Source: an uncultured Ilumatobacter sp. (GTDB lineage Bacteria; Actinomycetota; Acidimicrobiia; Acidimicrobiales; Ilumatobacteraceae). Taken from it: 53,267 bases of DNA. The stretch is from positions 1-53,267 of the forward strand of contig CAJQPY010000026.1 of assembly GCA_905480335.1 (NCBI GenBank), read 5' to 3'. Every line of letters begins with the position of its first letter. Positions within the stretch are counted from its first letter, which is position 1. The position numbers were made by a program, and so were the translations under genes. Positions 40,938-50,455 of the stretch are shown here, piece after piece. The notes beneath the pieces were generated by a model. The model saw nothing but the letters and a program-made list of their open reading frames with translations. It ran no database searches and had not been told where the DNA came from.

Positions 40938-41851
40938 GCGGCGAGCCGATGAAGGTGCGGATCGGCTACGGGCTGGGCACGCGGACCCGGCTGCACGACG
41001 AGTCCTACGGAGCGGTCGTCGACTCGCTCGAGTCGCTCGGATTCGATTCGCTCTGGCTCTCGGAGAAGATCAGCGGTGAAGCACCTGACCCGCTCGTCGC
41101 CATGGCCTACGGGGCCGGGCGGACCACCAAGCTGAAATTCGGGATGTCGGTCATGGTCCTCCCCGGGCGCAATCCCGTGGTGCTCGCGAAGGAACTGGCG
41201 ACGCTCGCCACGATGTCGGGCGGTCGACTGCTCCCCGCGTTCGGGCTCGGCGCCGTCGATCCGATCGAGCAGCAGGCATTCGGTGTCAAACGCAGCGAGC
41301 GTGCAGCGATCTTCAACGAGACACTCGAGGTCATGCGGAAGTGCTGGACCGCCCAGCCGTTCAGTCACGATGGGCCCCGGTTCCACTACGACGGTGTCGT
41401 CGTCCAGCCGGCGCCGAAGCGGATGGACGTGTGGCTCGGCGGCATCGCGCCCAGCGAGTTGCGGCGGGTCGGTCGACTTGCCGACGGCTGGTTGCCCTCG
41501 TTCGTGCTGCCGGCCGACGCCGAGGCGGGACGTGTGGAGATCGAGCGGGTCTGCGCCGAACACGACCGATCGATCGACGACGATCACTACGGCGTCCTGA
41601 TCCCGTACTCGTTCGGACCGATCCCCGACGTCCTGCAGCGGGTGCTCGCCAAGCGGCGCCCCGACCTCACCGACGTCACCGACCTCGTTCCCGATTCGTG
41701 GACCGCGCTCCAGGACATGGTCCGACGATTCGTCGACGTCGGCACCACCAAGTTCGTCGTGCTGCCGCTCGATGAACCCGGCGAAGCCGACTCCTGGATC
41801 GCACACCTCGGCGAGGCCGCCGACGCGCTCAAGCCACTCGAAGCCGGATGA
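40934..41851 (+). CDS. Luciferase-like (LLM) oxidoreductase, probably F420-dependent
   Basis: 305 residues, a luciferase-like monooxygenase barrel. Start IGYGLGTRTRLHDESYGAV, then LGFDSLWLSE, the word TKLKFGMSVMVLPGRNPVVLAKELATL that shapes the cofactor site, and GRLLPAFGLGA. This matches the actinobacterial F420-dependent groups more than the FMN group; cofactor choice is inference. ATGA overlaps with the genes on both sides show translational coupling in the order hydrolase, LLM, thioesterase, suggesting a short pathway acting on an ester and a CoA thioester. Confidence 0.85.
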   Translation: MSGEPMKVRIGYGLGTRTRLHDESYGAVVDSLESLGFDSLWLSEKISGEAPDPLVAMAYGAGRTTKLKFGMSVMVLPGRNPVVLAKELATLATMSGGRLLPAFGLGAVDPIEQQAFGVKRSERAAIFNETLEVMRKCWTAQPFSHDGPRFHYDGVVVQPAPKRMDVWLGGIAPSELRRVGRLADGWLPSFVLPADAEAGRVEIERVCAEHDRSIDDDHYGVLIPYSFGPIPDVLQRVLAKRRPDLTDVTDLVPDSWTALQDMVRRFVDVGTTKFVVLPLDEPGEADSWIAHLGEAADALKPLEAG

Positions 41852-42729
41852 GCCCCAGCGCCACGACCGACGCACTCGCTGGACCGATGACGAATCCGGC
41901 GCTGTTCGATTCCGTTCCGCTGCCCGCCGATGCCCCCGACGGCGCCTTCGAAGCGTGGACCGCGACCGAGTACGCACGCGGTCCATGGGACCCACGCCAC
42001 TGCCACGGCGGGCCGGTCTCGGCGCTGCTTGCCCGGGCGTGCGAACAGGCGCCGGCCGATGACACCGACTGGCTGATCACGCGGCTCACGATCGAACTCA
42101 CCCGACCGGTTCCGGTCGGGACCCCCCTTGCACTCTCGACCGTCGCCGAACGACCCGGCCGCAAGGTCTCCGTCGTCGCTGCCTCCCTGTCGGCCGATGG
42201 CACCGAGGTGGCCAAGGTCCGTGCGCTCCGCGTTCGCCGCCGCCACTTCGCGCTCCCCGAGCACCCGCTGGCAGACCCGGAGATGGTCGGCCCGCCTGGT
42301 GAGGGTCGTCACGAGCGGGTGTCGTGGGCCGCCGATGGCGCTGCGATCGCGTTCCACAGCCACAGCGCCGAACACCGGATCGTGGCGGGCAGCTGGAACG
42401 ACCCGGGCCCGATCCAGCTGTGGATCCGGCTGATCGTGCCGATCGTGCCGGGCGAGACCCCAACCGGAGTGCAACGCGTCGCTGCTGCCGCCGACTTCGG
42501 CAACGGGGTGAGCAGCGGCATCGACTACGAGCAGTACCTGTACATCAACCCAGACCTCACCGTGCACCTCGCACGGGAGCCCGCAGGCGAGTGGGTCGGC
42601 ATGTCATCGCACAGCGTGTACGGCACCCCGACCGAATCGAGCGGTGCCGGGTTCGCCGAGTCTGCTCTTCACGACGAACTCGGACGTGTCGGCCGCAGCG
42701 TTCAGAGCCTGTTCGTCGAGCCCCGCTGA
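41848..42729 (+). CDS. TesB-like acyl-CoA thioesterase family protein
   Basis: 293 residues. Two hot-dog domains: the first contains GPWDPRHCHGGPVSALLARACE, typical of the HGG-type loop of thioesterase-superfamily proteins, and LTIELTRPVPVGTPL; the second ends in SHSVYGTPTESSGAGFAESALHDELG. It is the last gene of the coupled operon, its ATG sharing bases with the LLM stop. It should hydrolyse an acyl-CoA product. The similar gene at 31104 belongs to a different branch. Confidence 0.8.
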   Translation: MSPSATTDALAGPMTNPALFDSVPLPADAPDGAFEAWTATEYARGPWDPRHCHGGPVSALLARACEQAPADDTDWLITRLTIELTRPVPVGTPLALSTVAERPGRKVSVVAASLSADGTEVAKVRALRVRRRHFALPEHPLADPEMVGPPGEGRHERVSWAADGAAIAFHSHSAEHRIVAGSWNDPGPIQLWIRLIVPIVPGETPTGVQRVAAAADFGNGVSSGIDYEQYLYINPDLTVHLAREPAGEWVGMSSHSVYGTPTESSGAGFAESALHDELGRVGRSVQSLFVEPR

Positions 42730-42744
42730 ACGAATCGATGTCCG

Positions 42745-45576
42745 TCAGGTCGGCGCCTCGACCGAGCCGCCGGCTTTGGCGCGAAGCACCTCGGCATCGA
42801 ATTGCTCGGGCGCGTATTTGACGATGCGGTAGGCCGCCTGGCCGGGAGCCACGATCCGCATCAGTTCTGCACCTGACTGGTCGTACTCGATGAACATCGG
42901 CTGCAACTGCCCCCAGTCGACGAGCATCGAGCCGTCGGGCGTGATGCGCGCACTCCCGAACGCTCCGCTGGTCGCTCCGCTGGGATTGTCGATCTGATCG
43001 ATCAACGTGGCGGTCGGGGGCGAGCTGGCCGTATCGATCCGATACGTGACGACACGACTCGGCTCGCCGGTTCCGGTGCGGTTGTCGTGCATCGTCACGA
43101 TGTCGCCCTGTAGCCGCGCATCGTGCATCCGCAGTGGACCGTACAATGGGTCGTCGACGATCGTCAGCAGCTTCGCATCGTTCGGCAGAACGTTGTCGGG
43201 GTCGGGTTCCCGGCTCGACAGAATCCACTCGACCTCACCTTCCGCAAAGTCCTCATCGTCTGCGCGGTTGACGCGAAAGACTCCGTCGAGGTGGCGCGCG
43301 CTGACCAGATAGTCGCACTCGAGTTCACACCCTGGTTCCTCAAGCCGCTGCAAACTGTTGAGATGGAACAGGTCGACTTCCGCCGTGTCAGACCCTGACG
43401 TCTCGTCGGCAAGAACGTTAGGGAAGCACAACGCATACGTCGATTCCTCGACGGAAAAGTAATCGAACGCTGACCACTCCCACACAAGGGTGTCGTCGCC
43501 CTCGACCTCACGGATGATGTTGTCCATAATGCGCTGGCCAGGAACCTGGACACTGTCGTCGCAGATTTGATTCTCGGGAGCGTTCGTCGTCTGCGCAAGA
43601 TCGAGGTTCGTGAGGTCCCCAGTCCTGACTGAGTAGCTGATGACAGCACGCCGATCATCGCTCGGGGCACCCGGGACCTCGACGTAATCGTGATGGTCGA
43701 CGGGAAAGAGTTCCGAATCAGTGCGGTGTTCGGCGACAAGATTCCCATCCAAATTTATAACTCGGTGACCGGACTGGCTATCGATCCCGAAACCAAAACC
43801 GTTCACGGGAGACGCAACGAGGTTTCCGTTGGACAGCGCCTTCAGGTCGATCAGTCGACGGTCGGTTCGCTTGTACCAGACCGGGACGCCGCGTTCGTCG
43901 AGGATGGCGATGAACACGACCGCATTTGGGAATCCCGGCCCCTTCGAGCCAAGTTCGCTCAGGTACCACCCCGGCGCATTGTCGCCGGAGCGGGTGACCG
44001 TGAACGGCGGGAAGTCGGCGGGCAGGCAATGGAACGAGTAGGAGTCCGCCACATCGAGCCGCCGCAACTGGACGGTGATGACTTCGTCGGGAGCGATGGC
44101 GACCATCAGGTCCGGCTCGACCGGACCCCACTCGACGGCCTCATCGTTGACCCTGGCCGTGACCCGAGGAGCCAAACCGAGCCGCAACCCGAGGTCGGTT
44201 TCACCGTCGCATCGGATCGTGTAGTCGAGGCCATCGACCTCGAACTGTTGGTCCGGCACGAGGAACTGGCCGTTCGCGTCGGTAAGCGAGAGTTGATTGA
44301 CCAGCGAGTCGTCTGGCCCGACGTATACCCCGACCAGATCGACGACGATGTCGACCTGCGAGTTTGTGAAAATGCAGACCTCACCGTTGCCGGAAAGTGC
44401 GGTCACGACCAGGTTCGCAGTTTGATCAAGGTCGTAGTTGAGCGACGAGGTGGTCGGCCTCGGCGACTGACACGGATATATCGTGGCGAACGCTGCCCGG
44501 TCCGCGCGGACAGCGACGACGTTCAACACGGCGGCCACCGTTTCGTCGGGGTCGGCGATCGCATTGCTCAGGTCGAACCGTTGAAAGTTCACCCCGTCGA
44601 ATCGTGTCCCGGGGAGCGACGGCTCGCGCGTGTCCACCACCCGCGTGTCCGGGAGCGTTTCGAGGACGGGTTCGGGGCTCCACGACGACGACGGCGCGTC
44701 GTAGCCCGTCACGTCGACGATGAAGTGCGTCGCTGCGCTCACGGTGACGCAGATCTTTCCGGCCGCATCGCCACCAGCGCCGATCTCGACAAGCGCCGCG
44801 ACCGCTCGCTTCTCGCCTGCCTTGAAGTTGAGATTGGAGGCGAGCGGAGGTTCCACACCGCACGGGAAGACCGTCATGAACCCGCGACCCGTTGAATTGA
44901 CCGCGGCCACGTTCACGGCCACCGCAACCGCATCGTCCGGCACGAACCTGCCACCGACGTCGATCGCGCGAATCGCACCGGCCGGCAGCATCACCGGCTC
45001 AGCCAACTCGCGTGTGTCATAGGCGCGAACCGGGTCGATCGGGGAAAACTGGTTGGTGCCCGGTGTCCACCACCCGGCGACGTCCACGATGACGTGGCCA
45101 CCGCGGTTCGAGAAGAGACACACCTCACCTGTGGAGTCGGGTGAGGCAATGACGAGATTCGGCGTCGGGAAGCCCGGCCGGGCATTGACGCTCGACGTGC
45201 CGGGCTGGCCCTCGGCACAGGAGAACGCTGTGAAGAATCCCTGGACCGGAGAGATCACGGTGACCGACAGCGCGAATGCCTGGACGTCATCCGGGCCGAT
45301 GTCCGACATGTCGATCGAGATCGTGCAGCCGGCGTCGAGCACGCCGGTGACACCCCCCGTTCCGACACGGGTGTCGATCACGCGCTCTGGCGTCATCGGG
45401 TCGTACGACTCGAGCGAACGTTCCGCCGAGAGTTCCGGTGCGGTGATCGGTTCGCACGTGACGGTGGCGATGTCAGCAGCTGTCACCGAGGGGACCCCGC
45501 CGACCTCGGCGATCACTCCCCCGACCACCGTTGCGGCCACCAGACCGACCGCGGCCGAGAGCTTTGTGAATCTCAT
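42745..45576 (-). CDS. Secreted arylsulfotransferase-like protein with three N-terminal DTR repeats
   Basis: 943 residues. A signal peptide (residues 1-34) leads into three tandem repeats of about 115 residues (57-172, 177-293, 303-420). Each opens with a V/A-x-DTR word, has an LNV-type core strand, a Cys after about 60 residues, a second Cys in E-V-C-I-F style (C120/C153, C239/C276, C369/C401), and ends in IVDV-x-G. The remainder (about 520-930) resembles bacterial arylsulfotransferases (ASST): GVPVWYKR, HHDYVEV, TLVWEWSAFDYF, FHLNSLQ and MHDARLQGD, the last two with the His-rich catalytic region. Sulfate transfer between phenols is the family reaction; activity is not proven here. TAGCTT is 6 bases before the ATG. 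Confidence 0.8.
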   Translation of the reverse strand: MRFTKLSAAVGLVAATVVGGVIAEVGGVPSVTAADIATVTCEPITAPELSAERSLESYDPMTPERVIDTRVGTGGVTGVLDAGCTISIDMSDIGPDDVQAFALSVTVISPVQGFFTAFSCAEGQPGTSSVNARPGFPTPNLVIASPDSTGEVCLFSNRGGHVIVDVAGWWTPGTNQFSPIDPVRAYDTRELAEPVMLPAGAIRAIDVGGRFVPDDAVAVAVNVAAVNSTGRGFMTVFPCGVEPPLASNLNFKAGEKRAVAALVEIGAGGDAAGKICVTVSAATHFIVDVTGYDAPSSSWSPEPVLETLPDTRVVDTREPSLPGTRFDGVNFQRFDLSNAIADPDETVAAVLNVVAVRADRAAFATIYPCQSPRPTTSSLNYDLDQTANLVVTALSGNGEVCIFTNSQVDIVVDLVGVYVGPDDSLVNQLSLTDANGQFLVPDQQFEVDGLDYTIRCDGETDLGLRLGLAPRVTARVNDEAVEWGPVEPDLMVAIAPDEVITVQLRRLDVADSYSFHCLPADFPPFTVTRSGDNAPGWYLSELGSKGPGFPNAVVFIAILDERGVPVWYKRTDRRLIDLKALSNGNLVASPVNGFGFGIDSQSGHRVINLDGNLVAEHRTDSELFPVDHHDYVEVPGAPSDDRRAVISYSVRTGDLTNLDLAQTTNAPENQICDDSVQVPGQRIMDNIIREVEGDDTLVWEWSAFDYFSVEESTYALCFPNVLADETSGSDTAEVDLFHLNSLQRLEEPGCELECDYLVSARHLDGVFRVNRADDEDFAEGEVEWILSSREPDPDNVLPNDAKLLTIVDDPLYGPLRMHDARLQGDIVTMHDNRTGTGEPSRVVTYRIDTASSPPTATLIDQIDNPSGATSGAFGSARITPDGSMLVDWGQLQPMFIEYDQSGAELMRIVAPGQAAYRIVKYAPEQFDAEVLRAKAGGSVEAPT

Positions 45577-45582
45577 CGCCTC

Positions 45583-45588
45583 AAGCTA
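45583..45588 (-). promoter_or_regulatory. -10 element, leaderless promoter of the arylsulfotransferase-like gene
   Basis: TAGCTT, 6-base spacer, ATG at 45576. Confidence 0.5.
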
Positions 45589-45663
45589 ATCCGCCGGCAG
45601 GCCGACCTTGCCTGCAACTCGACGATTCGACCGCCTGAGTCGCAAGCGGCCGATTGAGTCGGT

Positions 45664-47370
45664 TCAGCCCTTGCGCTTCTGGATGTTCGCCCACTCGTCG
45701 CGGAGTCCGACCGTGCGGTGGAACAGCAGCGGGGCGTGCAGGTCGTGCGCGAAATAGCCCAAACGCTCGAACTGGACGACCGACCCCAGCGTCGCATCGC
45801 CGAGCGCCGGCTCGGCCTTGCAGTCCTCGAGCAACTCGCGTGAGTTCGGGTTGAGGTCGTCGAACACATCACCGGTCGCCTCGCCGGGAATCTCGGCGCT
45901 GAACAGCCGCTCGTAGAGCGCAACCTGTACATCGACCGCGTGGTCGGCGGACACCCAGTGCATCGTCGACTTGACCTTTCGGCCATCGGAGGCGTTTCCG
46001 CCGCGCGTCTCCGGGTCGTAGGTGACGTGGACCCGCTCCACGTTGCCGTCTGCATCGGTGTCGAGACCGACGCAGGTGACGAAGAACGCACCACGCAATC
46101 GAACCTCACGCCCGGGTGTCAGCCGGTAGTACTTCGGCGGCGGCTCGGCTTTGAAGTCGTCCTGCTCGATCCAGAACCGCCCCGAGAACGGCGCGGTCCG
46201 CGTGCCGTCGTCCGCGTTCTCGGGATTGTTGATGAGTTCGACCTGCTCGACGAGCGGCACCCCCGAGTCGTCGGTCGGCCAGTTGTCGATGACGACTTCG
46301 AGCGGCCGCAATACCGCCATGCGACGTTGGGCCACAGCGTTGAGACGCGTCCGGACGAACGACTCGAGCAGCTCGATCTCGTTGCGACTGTTCGTGCGCG
46401 ACACACCGATGAAGCGACAGAAATCGCGGATCGACTCGGCGGGATATCCACGCCGACGAAGCCCACGCAACGTGGGCATCCGCGGATCGTCCCACCCATC
46501 GACAACTCCGTCGCTGATGAGCTGCAACAACTTGCGCTTCGACGTAACAGTGTGAGTGAGTTCAAGCCGAGCGAATTCGCTCTGCCGTGGCTGCTCATAC
46601 GGAAGGACACCAGCGTCGGCGAGCTGGTCGAGATACCAGTCGTAGAGCGGCCGGTGGCCGTCAAACTCAAGCGTGCACAACGAGTGCGTGATCCCTTCGA
46701 TGGCGTCGCTCTGGCCGTGCGCCCAGTCGTAGGTCGGGTAGATCTTCCAGCCGTCACCAGTCCGATGGTGATGGCGGGCGCGGATCCGATACATCACGGG
46801 GTCGCGCATCTGCATGTTCTCGTGTTGCATGTCGATCCTGGCACGCAAGACCGCAGCGCCTTCATCGAGTTCGCCGGCGCGCATCCGGGCGAAGAGATCG
46901 AGGTTCTCCTCGATCGGGCGGTCGCGATGCGGGCTCTCGGTTCCGGGGTTGCCGTAGCCGCCGCGCTGCTCCGAAATCGTCTCGCCGTCCTGCTCGTCGA
47001 CGTAGGCCTTGCCCTGCCGGATGAGCAACACGGCCCAGTCGACCAGCTGCAAGAAGTAGTCGCTGGCGTAAAGGGGCGTTGCGACCTCGTATCCGAGCCA
47101 TCCAATGTCGTCGACGATGGCCTTGACGTAGCTCGCATCCTCGGTGTCGGGGTTCGTGTCGTCAAAGCGCAGATTGCACACGCCACCGAACTCTGCCGCA
47201 AGGTCAAAGTCGACGGTAATCGCCTTCGCGTGACCGATGTGTAGGTAGCCGTTCGGCTCAGGTGGGAACCGGGTCTGGACGCGACCGCCGAACGTGCCCT
47301 GCTCGCAGTCGGCGATCACGAGATCGCGCACGAAGTTTGCTGCGGCCGGTCGGTCGTCGAGAGCACTCAT
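45664..47370 (-). CDS. glnS: Glutaminyl-tRNA synthetase
   Basis: 568 residues, a class I synthetase that charges tRNA-Gln. HIGH motif in PPEPNGYLHIGHAK and the KMSKS-like VTSKRKL; the region GWDDPRMPTLRGLRRRGYP is the GlnRS-specific loop that separates it from GluRS. The C-terminal beta-barrel anticodon-binding domains run to the end (DEWANIQKRKG). The ATG at 47370 has CATACT 6 bases upstream; a GTG or ATG further out at 47394 is not needed. Many actinobacteria instead use the GatCAB route, so a true GlnRS is informative for placement: the organism can charge Gln directly. Confidence 0.95.
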   Translation of the reverse strand: MSALDDRPAAANFVRDLVIADCEQGTFGGRVQTRFPPEPNGYLHIGHAKAITVDFDLAAEFGGVCNLRFDDTNPDTEDASYVKAIVDDIGWLGYEVATPLYASDYFLQLVDWAVLLIRQGKAYVDEQDGETISEQRGGYGNPGTESPHRDRPIEENLDLFARMRAGELDEGAAVLRARIDMQHENMQMRDPVMYRIRARHHHRTGDGWKIYPTYDWAHGQSDAIEGITHSLCTLEFDGHRPLYDWYLDQLADAGVLPYEQPRQSEFARLELTHTVTSKRKLLQLISDGVVDGWDDPRMPTLRGLRRRGYPAESIRDFCRFIGVSRTNSRNEIELLESFVRTRLNAVAQRRMAVLRPLEVVIDNWPTDDSGVPLVEQVELINNPENADDGTRTAPFSGRFWIEQDDFKAEPPPKYYRLTPGREVRLRGAFFVTCVGLDTDADGNVERVHVTYDPETRGGNASDGRKVKSTMHWVSADHAVDVQVALYERLFSAEIPGEATGDVFDDLNPNSRELLEDCKAEPALGDATLGSVVQFERLGYFAHDLHAPLLFHRTVGLRDEWANIQKRKG

Positions 47371-47376
47371 CGGCCC

Positions 47377-47382
47377 AGTATG
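47377..47382 (-). promoter_or_regulatory. -10-like element CATACT before glnS
   Basis: CATACT, 6-base spacer, ATG at 47370. Confidence 0.4.
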
Positions 47383-47509
47383 CAGCGCATTCACGGTCGG
47401 TAGGTGCTTGTCGCAATCTCGGGGCTCTCACGCCGCCGACCGTCATCCGAAAACCAGCTTGGGTGAAGCCGCGCATCAGGCCTGCCGGGGTATCTGCAAG
47501 AGTGGTCGC

Positions 47510-48142
47510 ATGTCTGTGCCGGCCGAATCAATCTTCTTCGACCTCTGGTCGGCCACCTACGACCGACCCGGCCTCCAGCGGACCACGTACCGGCCGATCC
47601 ACGATGCCGTGCTCAATCGACTCGACGGCCTCAAACCGGATCACGTGCTCGACCTCGGGTGCGGTACGGGCCAGCTCACCGAACGTCTCGGTGCGGCGTT
47701 TCCCGACGCCTTGGTCGTGGGAGCCGACCTGTCCGACGGCATGCTCGAACGCGCTACCGACAGGATGGCCAACGAGCACGCCGCAGCGTTCCTCCGCGCC
47801 GACGCCCAACACCTCCCGATCGCCGACGGGTCGCTCGACATCGTCACGTGCACCGAGTCGTTCCACTGGTACGCGGACCAGACTGCCGCAGCAGCAGAGC
47901 TCGCCCGCCTCGTCCGCCCGGGAGGACGTGTCGTCATCGCCTCGATCGCGACGGTCACCGGGTTTGCCGATGATGCGATCCAGCGAGCGTCGACGCTGGC
48001 CGGGCGTCCGGTGCGGGCCATCCCGAAACGACAGTTGCGACGACTGCTTGAAGCTGCCGGACTCAACGTTCTGCATCAGGGCAGAATCCCGCGGTTGGGC
48101 TTCGTGCCGTGGCCGTTGTTGACCGACGCCACGCGCCGGTGA
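47510..48142 (+). CDS. Class I SAM-dependent methyltransferase
   Basis: 210 residues. SAM-binding motif VLDLGCGTGQLTERLG, then VVGADLSDGMLERA, the post-motif FLRADAQHLPIADGSLDIV, and LVRPGGRVVIASIA. The layout is that of UbiE/BioC-like small-molecule methyltransferases; the FDLWSATYDRPGLQRTTYRPI start is typical. The acceptor is unknown. Its stop overlaps the GTG of the VanZ-like gene (GTGA), so the two were translated together. It starts 139 bp from the divergent glnS. Confidence 0.85.
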   Translation: MSVPAESIFFDLWSATYDRPGLQRTTYRPIHDAVLNRLDGLKPDHVLDLGCGTGQLTERLGAAFPDALVVGADLSDGMLERATDRMANEHAAAFLRADAQHLPIADGSLDIVTCTESFHWYADQTAAAAELARLVRPGGRVVIASIATVTGFADDAIQRASTLAGRPVRAIPKRQLRRLLEAAGLNVLHQGRIPRLGFVPWPLLTDATRR

Positions 48143-48633
48143 CCGCTCCCGGAAAGACCGACCATCGCGCCCCGCTTGCGCTGCGGATCTTCATCGGCCT
48201 GATCGGGGTCACAGCGCTGCTGTTCAACGTGGCGCTGATGATCTCCAATCGGGCACCGGGGGTCACGCGTCGGTTGTTCGGCGGCTTTGCGCAACGCCTG
48301 GCCGACCGCCTCGACTCCGCGTCGACGATCGCTGCCGATGACCTCCCCGGGCACGACGCGATCGTGCACATCGGGGTCTAGGCCGTGGCCACGACCCTGA
48401 TCGCGCTCATGCTCTGGCGATGGACGACCTTGCTGCCGGTTGCCATCGCGGTGTTCGCCGCGAGCGCGGCGGTTGAGTTCGGACAGGGTCGCTATTCGTC
48501 GAGCCGCGCCGTCGAGTTCAGCGACCAGCTCGCCAACGCCGTCGGTGTCGGCGTTGCAGCGGCGGCGCTCTGCATGCTCGGGTGGAGCGCGGTCAGTCGC
48601 GCGCTTCGAGGAAGTCGACCACCGCATCGGTGA
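48139..48633 (+). pseudogene. VanZ-like membrane protein interrupted by an in-frame TAG
   Basis: From the GTG at 48139 (coupled to the methyltransferase stop) the frame runs through a membrane helix (ALRIFIGLIGVTALLFNVAL) to GHDAIVHIGV and a TAG at 48379-48381, then continues in the same frame with AVATTLIALMLWRW and EFGQG...SDQLANAVGV to 48633. VanZ-like proteins have a Tyr after HIGV/HFGV and the acidic D/E-x-x-x-N motif that the second half retains, so one base change (TAC or TAT to TAG) splits the gene. About 164 residues if intact. Function of the family outside teicoplanin resistance is unknown. It overlaps the end of the convergent hydrolase gene by 41 bp. Confidence 0.7.
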
Positions 48634-49483
48634 ACACGTCGTTGCGGTCCCCGGCAACCATGTGACCGGCGCCGACGACGTCCGCATACTCAGCATGTGG
48701 AACGAAGCCGAGGAACTTCTGCGCGCCCTCCTCCGACAGCAGGTCACTCTGGCGCCCGCGGACGAGCAGCGTCGGAATCGTCAAACCCCGAGCTGCAGCT
48801 TCGAGCGCTTTGCTGCGCTGTTCGAAATCGACGATGCGCGTCTCGTCGCTGTCGGCGTGTTTGCCCCACATGAACGCAGGGTCCCAATGCCAAAACCACC
48901 GACCGTTGCGGAACCGAACGTTCTTCTCGAGCCCGGCAAGATTAGTCGGGCGAGGCCGGTGCGGGTTGTAGCGCTGGATCGCATCGGCCACGTCGTCGAG
49001 CGACTCGAAACCCGTCTCGATGTGCTCGTGCATGAACGATCGGATGCGGTCGACGCCCGCCGGTTCGATATTCGGAGCGACATCGACGAGCACGAGCGCC
49101 CCGGCGACGTCCTGCCCATCTCGTTCTCGACCCTGATGAACGGCCATCAGCGCCGACGTACCACCGAGCGATGCCCCGACAAGCACGGGCTGATCGAAAC
49201 GACGAGCGACCAATTCCACGTCGTTCGGAAAGACGGAGCCGTCGTAGTTGCCACCCGGGGACCAGTCGCTGTCACCGTGACCGCGAAGATCGACCGATGC
49301 CACGTGGTAGCCGCGGCCGACGAGCGCACAGAGTGTCCCACCCCACGAGTGGCGAGTCTGCCCGCCACCGTGAAACAGCAACACGGTCTGAGCGGTGGGA
49401 TCGCCGGCAATGTCGGCAGCGAGCATCACGCCGTCGGCCGCTTCCCAGCGGACGGTTTCGATGTCAATCGCAGCGTCACTCAC
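48593..49483 (-). CDS. Alpha/beta hydrolase
   Basis: 296 residues. Oxyanion region FHGGGQTRHSW, nucleophile GASLGG, acid in LLVRGRQSDLL and the His of VVGAGHMVAGD. The order and the cap domain length between nucleophile and acid (with NIEPAGVDRIRSFMHEH) resemble non-haem peroxidase- or epoxide-hydrolase-like proteins of the fold. The substrate is not evident. GTG 49483 is chosen; a longer frame to 49561 would run close to the SDR gene that follows on the same strand. Confidence 0.85.
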   Translation of the reverse strand: MSDAAIDIETVRWEAADGVMLAADIAGDPTAQTVLLFHGGGQTRHSWGGTLCALVGRGYHVASVDLRGHGDSDWSPGGNYDGSVFPNDVELVARRFDQPVLVGASLGGTSALMAVHQGRERDGQDVAGALVLVDVAPNIEPAGVDRIRSFMHEHIETGFESLDDVADAIQRYNPHRPRPTNLAGLEKNVRFRNGRWFWHWDPAFMWGKHADSDETRIVDFEQRSKALEAAARGLTIPTLLVRGRQSDLLSEEGAQKFLGFVPHAEYADVVGAGHMVAGDRNDVFTDAVVDFLEARD

Positions 49484-49544
49484 GCCGACGAGCCTTGCCG
49501 ACGGCGACCTCAGCGATCGACTCGGAGCCCGTGTCGAACTCTGC

Positions 49545-50450
49545 TCATAGACCCGGGTCAACCCCGGTCATCTCGACCGAGAGATCCCAGAGTTGCGTCG
49601 CGAGCTGTGCGTCGTGGGAGCGCCCGGCCGAGGAGACCGTGCGGGCCGGACCGGCGGTCTCGCCGCGCTTCGACGGCCCGATGTAGTCGCCGCCCTCGAT
49701 ATCCTCCGACGATGCGGCCATCAGCGTCGGCCAGGCACCCTCGGCCGGCGAATTGAAGAACACCCTGAACAACGGAGCAGCGAGCATCACGATCTTCGGC
49801 ATGTGCCGCCCCAACTCGGTGGCGGCGATCCCAGGGTGACAAGCAACGGCAATCGTCGTCGATTCCGAGGCGCGCAGGCGGCGCTCGAGTTCATACGCGA
49901 ACAGCAGGTTTGCGAGCTTGCTCTGCTGGTACCGATCTTGCGCCCCGTACTTCTTCGAAGCATCGATGTCGTCGAAATGAATATCTCCACCGCGGTGGGC
50001 GATACTGCTCGTCACGACGACGCGTGCGCCCTCGGTCTCGGCGAGCTTGTCGAGCAGCTGACATGTAAGTGCGAACGTGCCGAGGTGGTTGACGCCGAAC
50101 TGCGATTCAAAACCGTCGGTGGTCAGTTCAAGCGGCGGCATCATGATGCCCGCGTTGTTCACCAGCACATCGAGACGATCCTCTTCGGCGACCAGTTCAG
50201 CAGCGGCCGCAACACTGTCGAGGTCGCCCTGATCGAGGGGGATAAAGCGTAGATCGGCGCCCTCGACGGCGGCTTCGATCCGCCCGATTGCGTCGGCCGC
50301 GCGCTCTTCGGAGCGACAGCCCAACAGGACTCTGCCGCCGCGCTCGGCGAGCACCATCGCAGCCTCGAAGCCGATCCCAGTATTAGCACCGCTGACGAGG
50401 AACGTCTTTCCGGACTGGTCTGGGACATCGGATGCCGTGAAGCTGTTCAT
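49545..50450 (-). CDS. Short-chain dehydrogenase/reductase, retinol-dehydrogenase-like subgroup
   Basis: 301 residues. NAD(P) motif [32 protein letters not shown], catalytic SSIAHRGG and Tyr in RYQQSKLAN. This pattern marks the SDR subgroup of plant and animal retinol/protochlorophyllide-type reductases and many bacterial ones of unknown substrate. The ATG at 50450 is preceded at 5 bases by CAGACT. It is divergent from the split mutase at 50563; the incomplete SDR at the right edge is the same subgroup. Confidence 0.88.
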   Translation of the reverse strand: MNSFTASDVPDQSGKTFLVSGANTGIGFEAAMVLAERGGRVLLGCRSEERAADAIGRIEAAVEGADLRFIPLDQGDLDSVAAAAELVAEEDRLDVLVNNAGIMMPPLELTTDGFESQFGVNHLGTFALTCQLLDKLAETEGARVVVTSSIAHRGGDIHFDDIDASKKYGAQDRYQQSKLANLLFAYELERRLRASESTTIAVACHPGIAATELGRHMPKIVMLAAPLFRVFFNSPAEGAWPTLMAASSEDIEGGDYIGPSKRGETAGPARTVSSAGRSHDAQLATQLWDLSVEMTGVDPGL

Positions 50451-50455
50451 GCCAC

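Noticed and set aside
48379..48381. TAG in the VanZ-like gene as pyrrolysine or other recoding
   Set aside because: No sign of a reason for recoding; Tyr is the family residue and one base change explains it.
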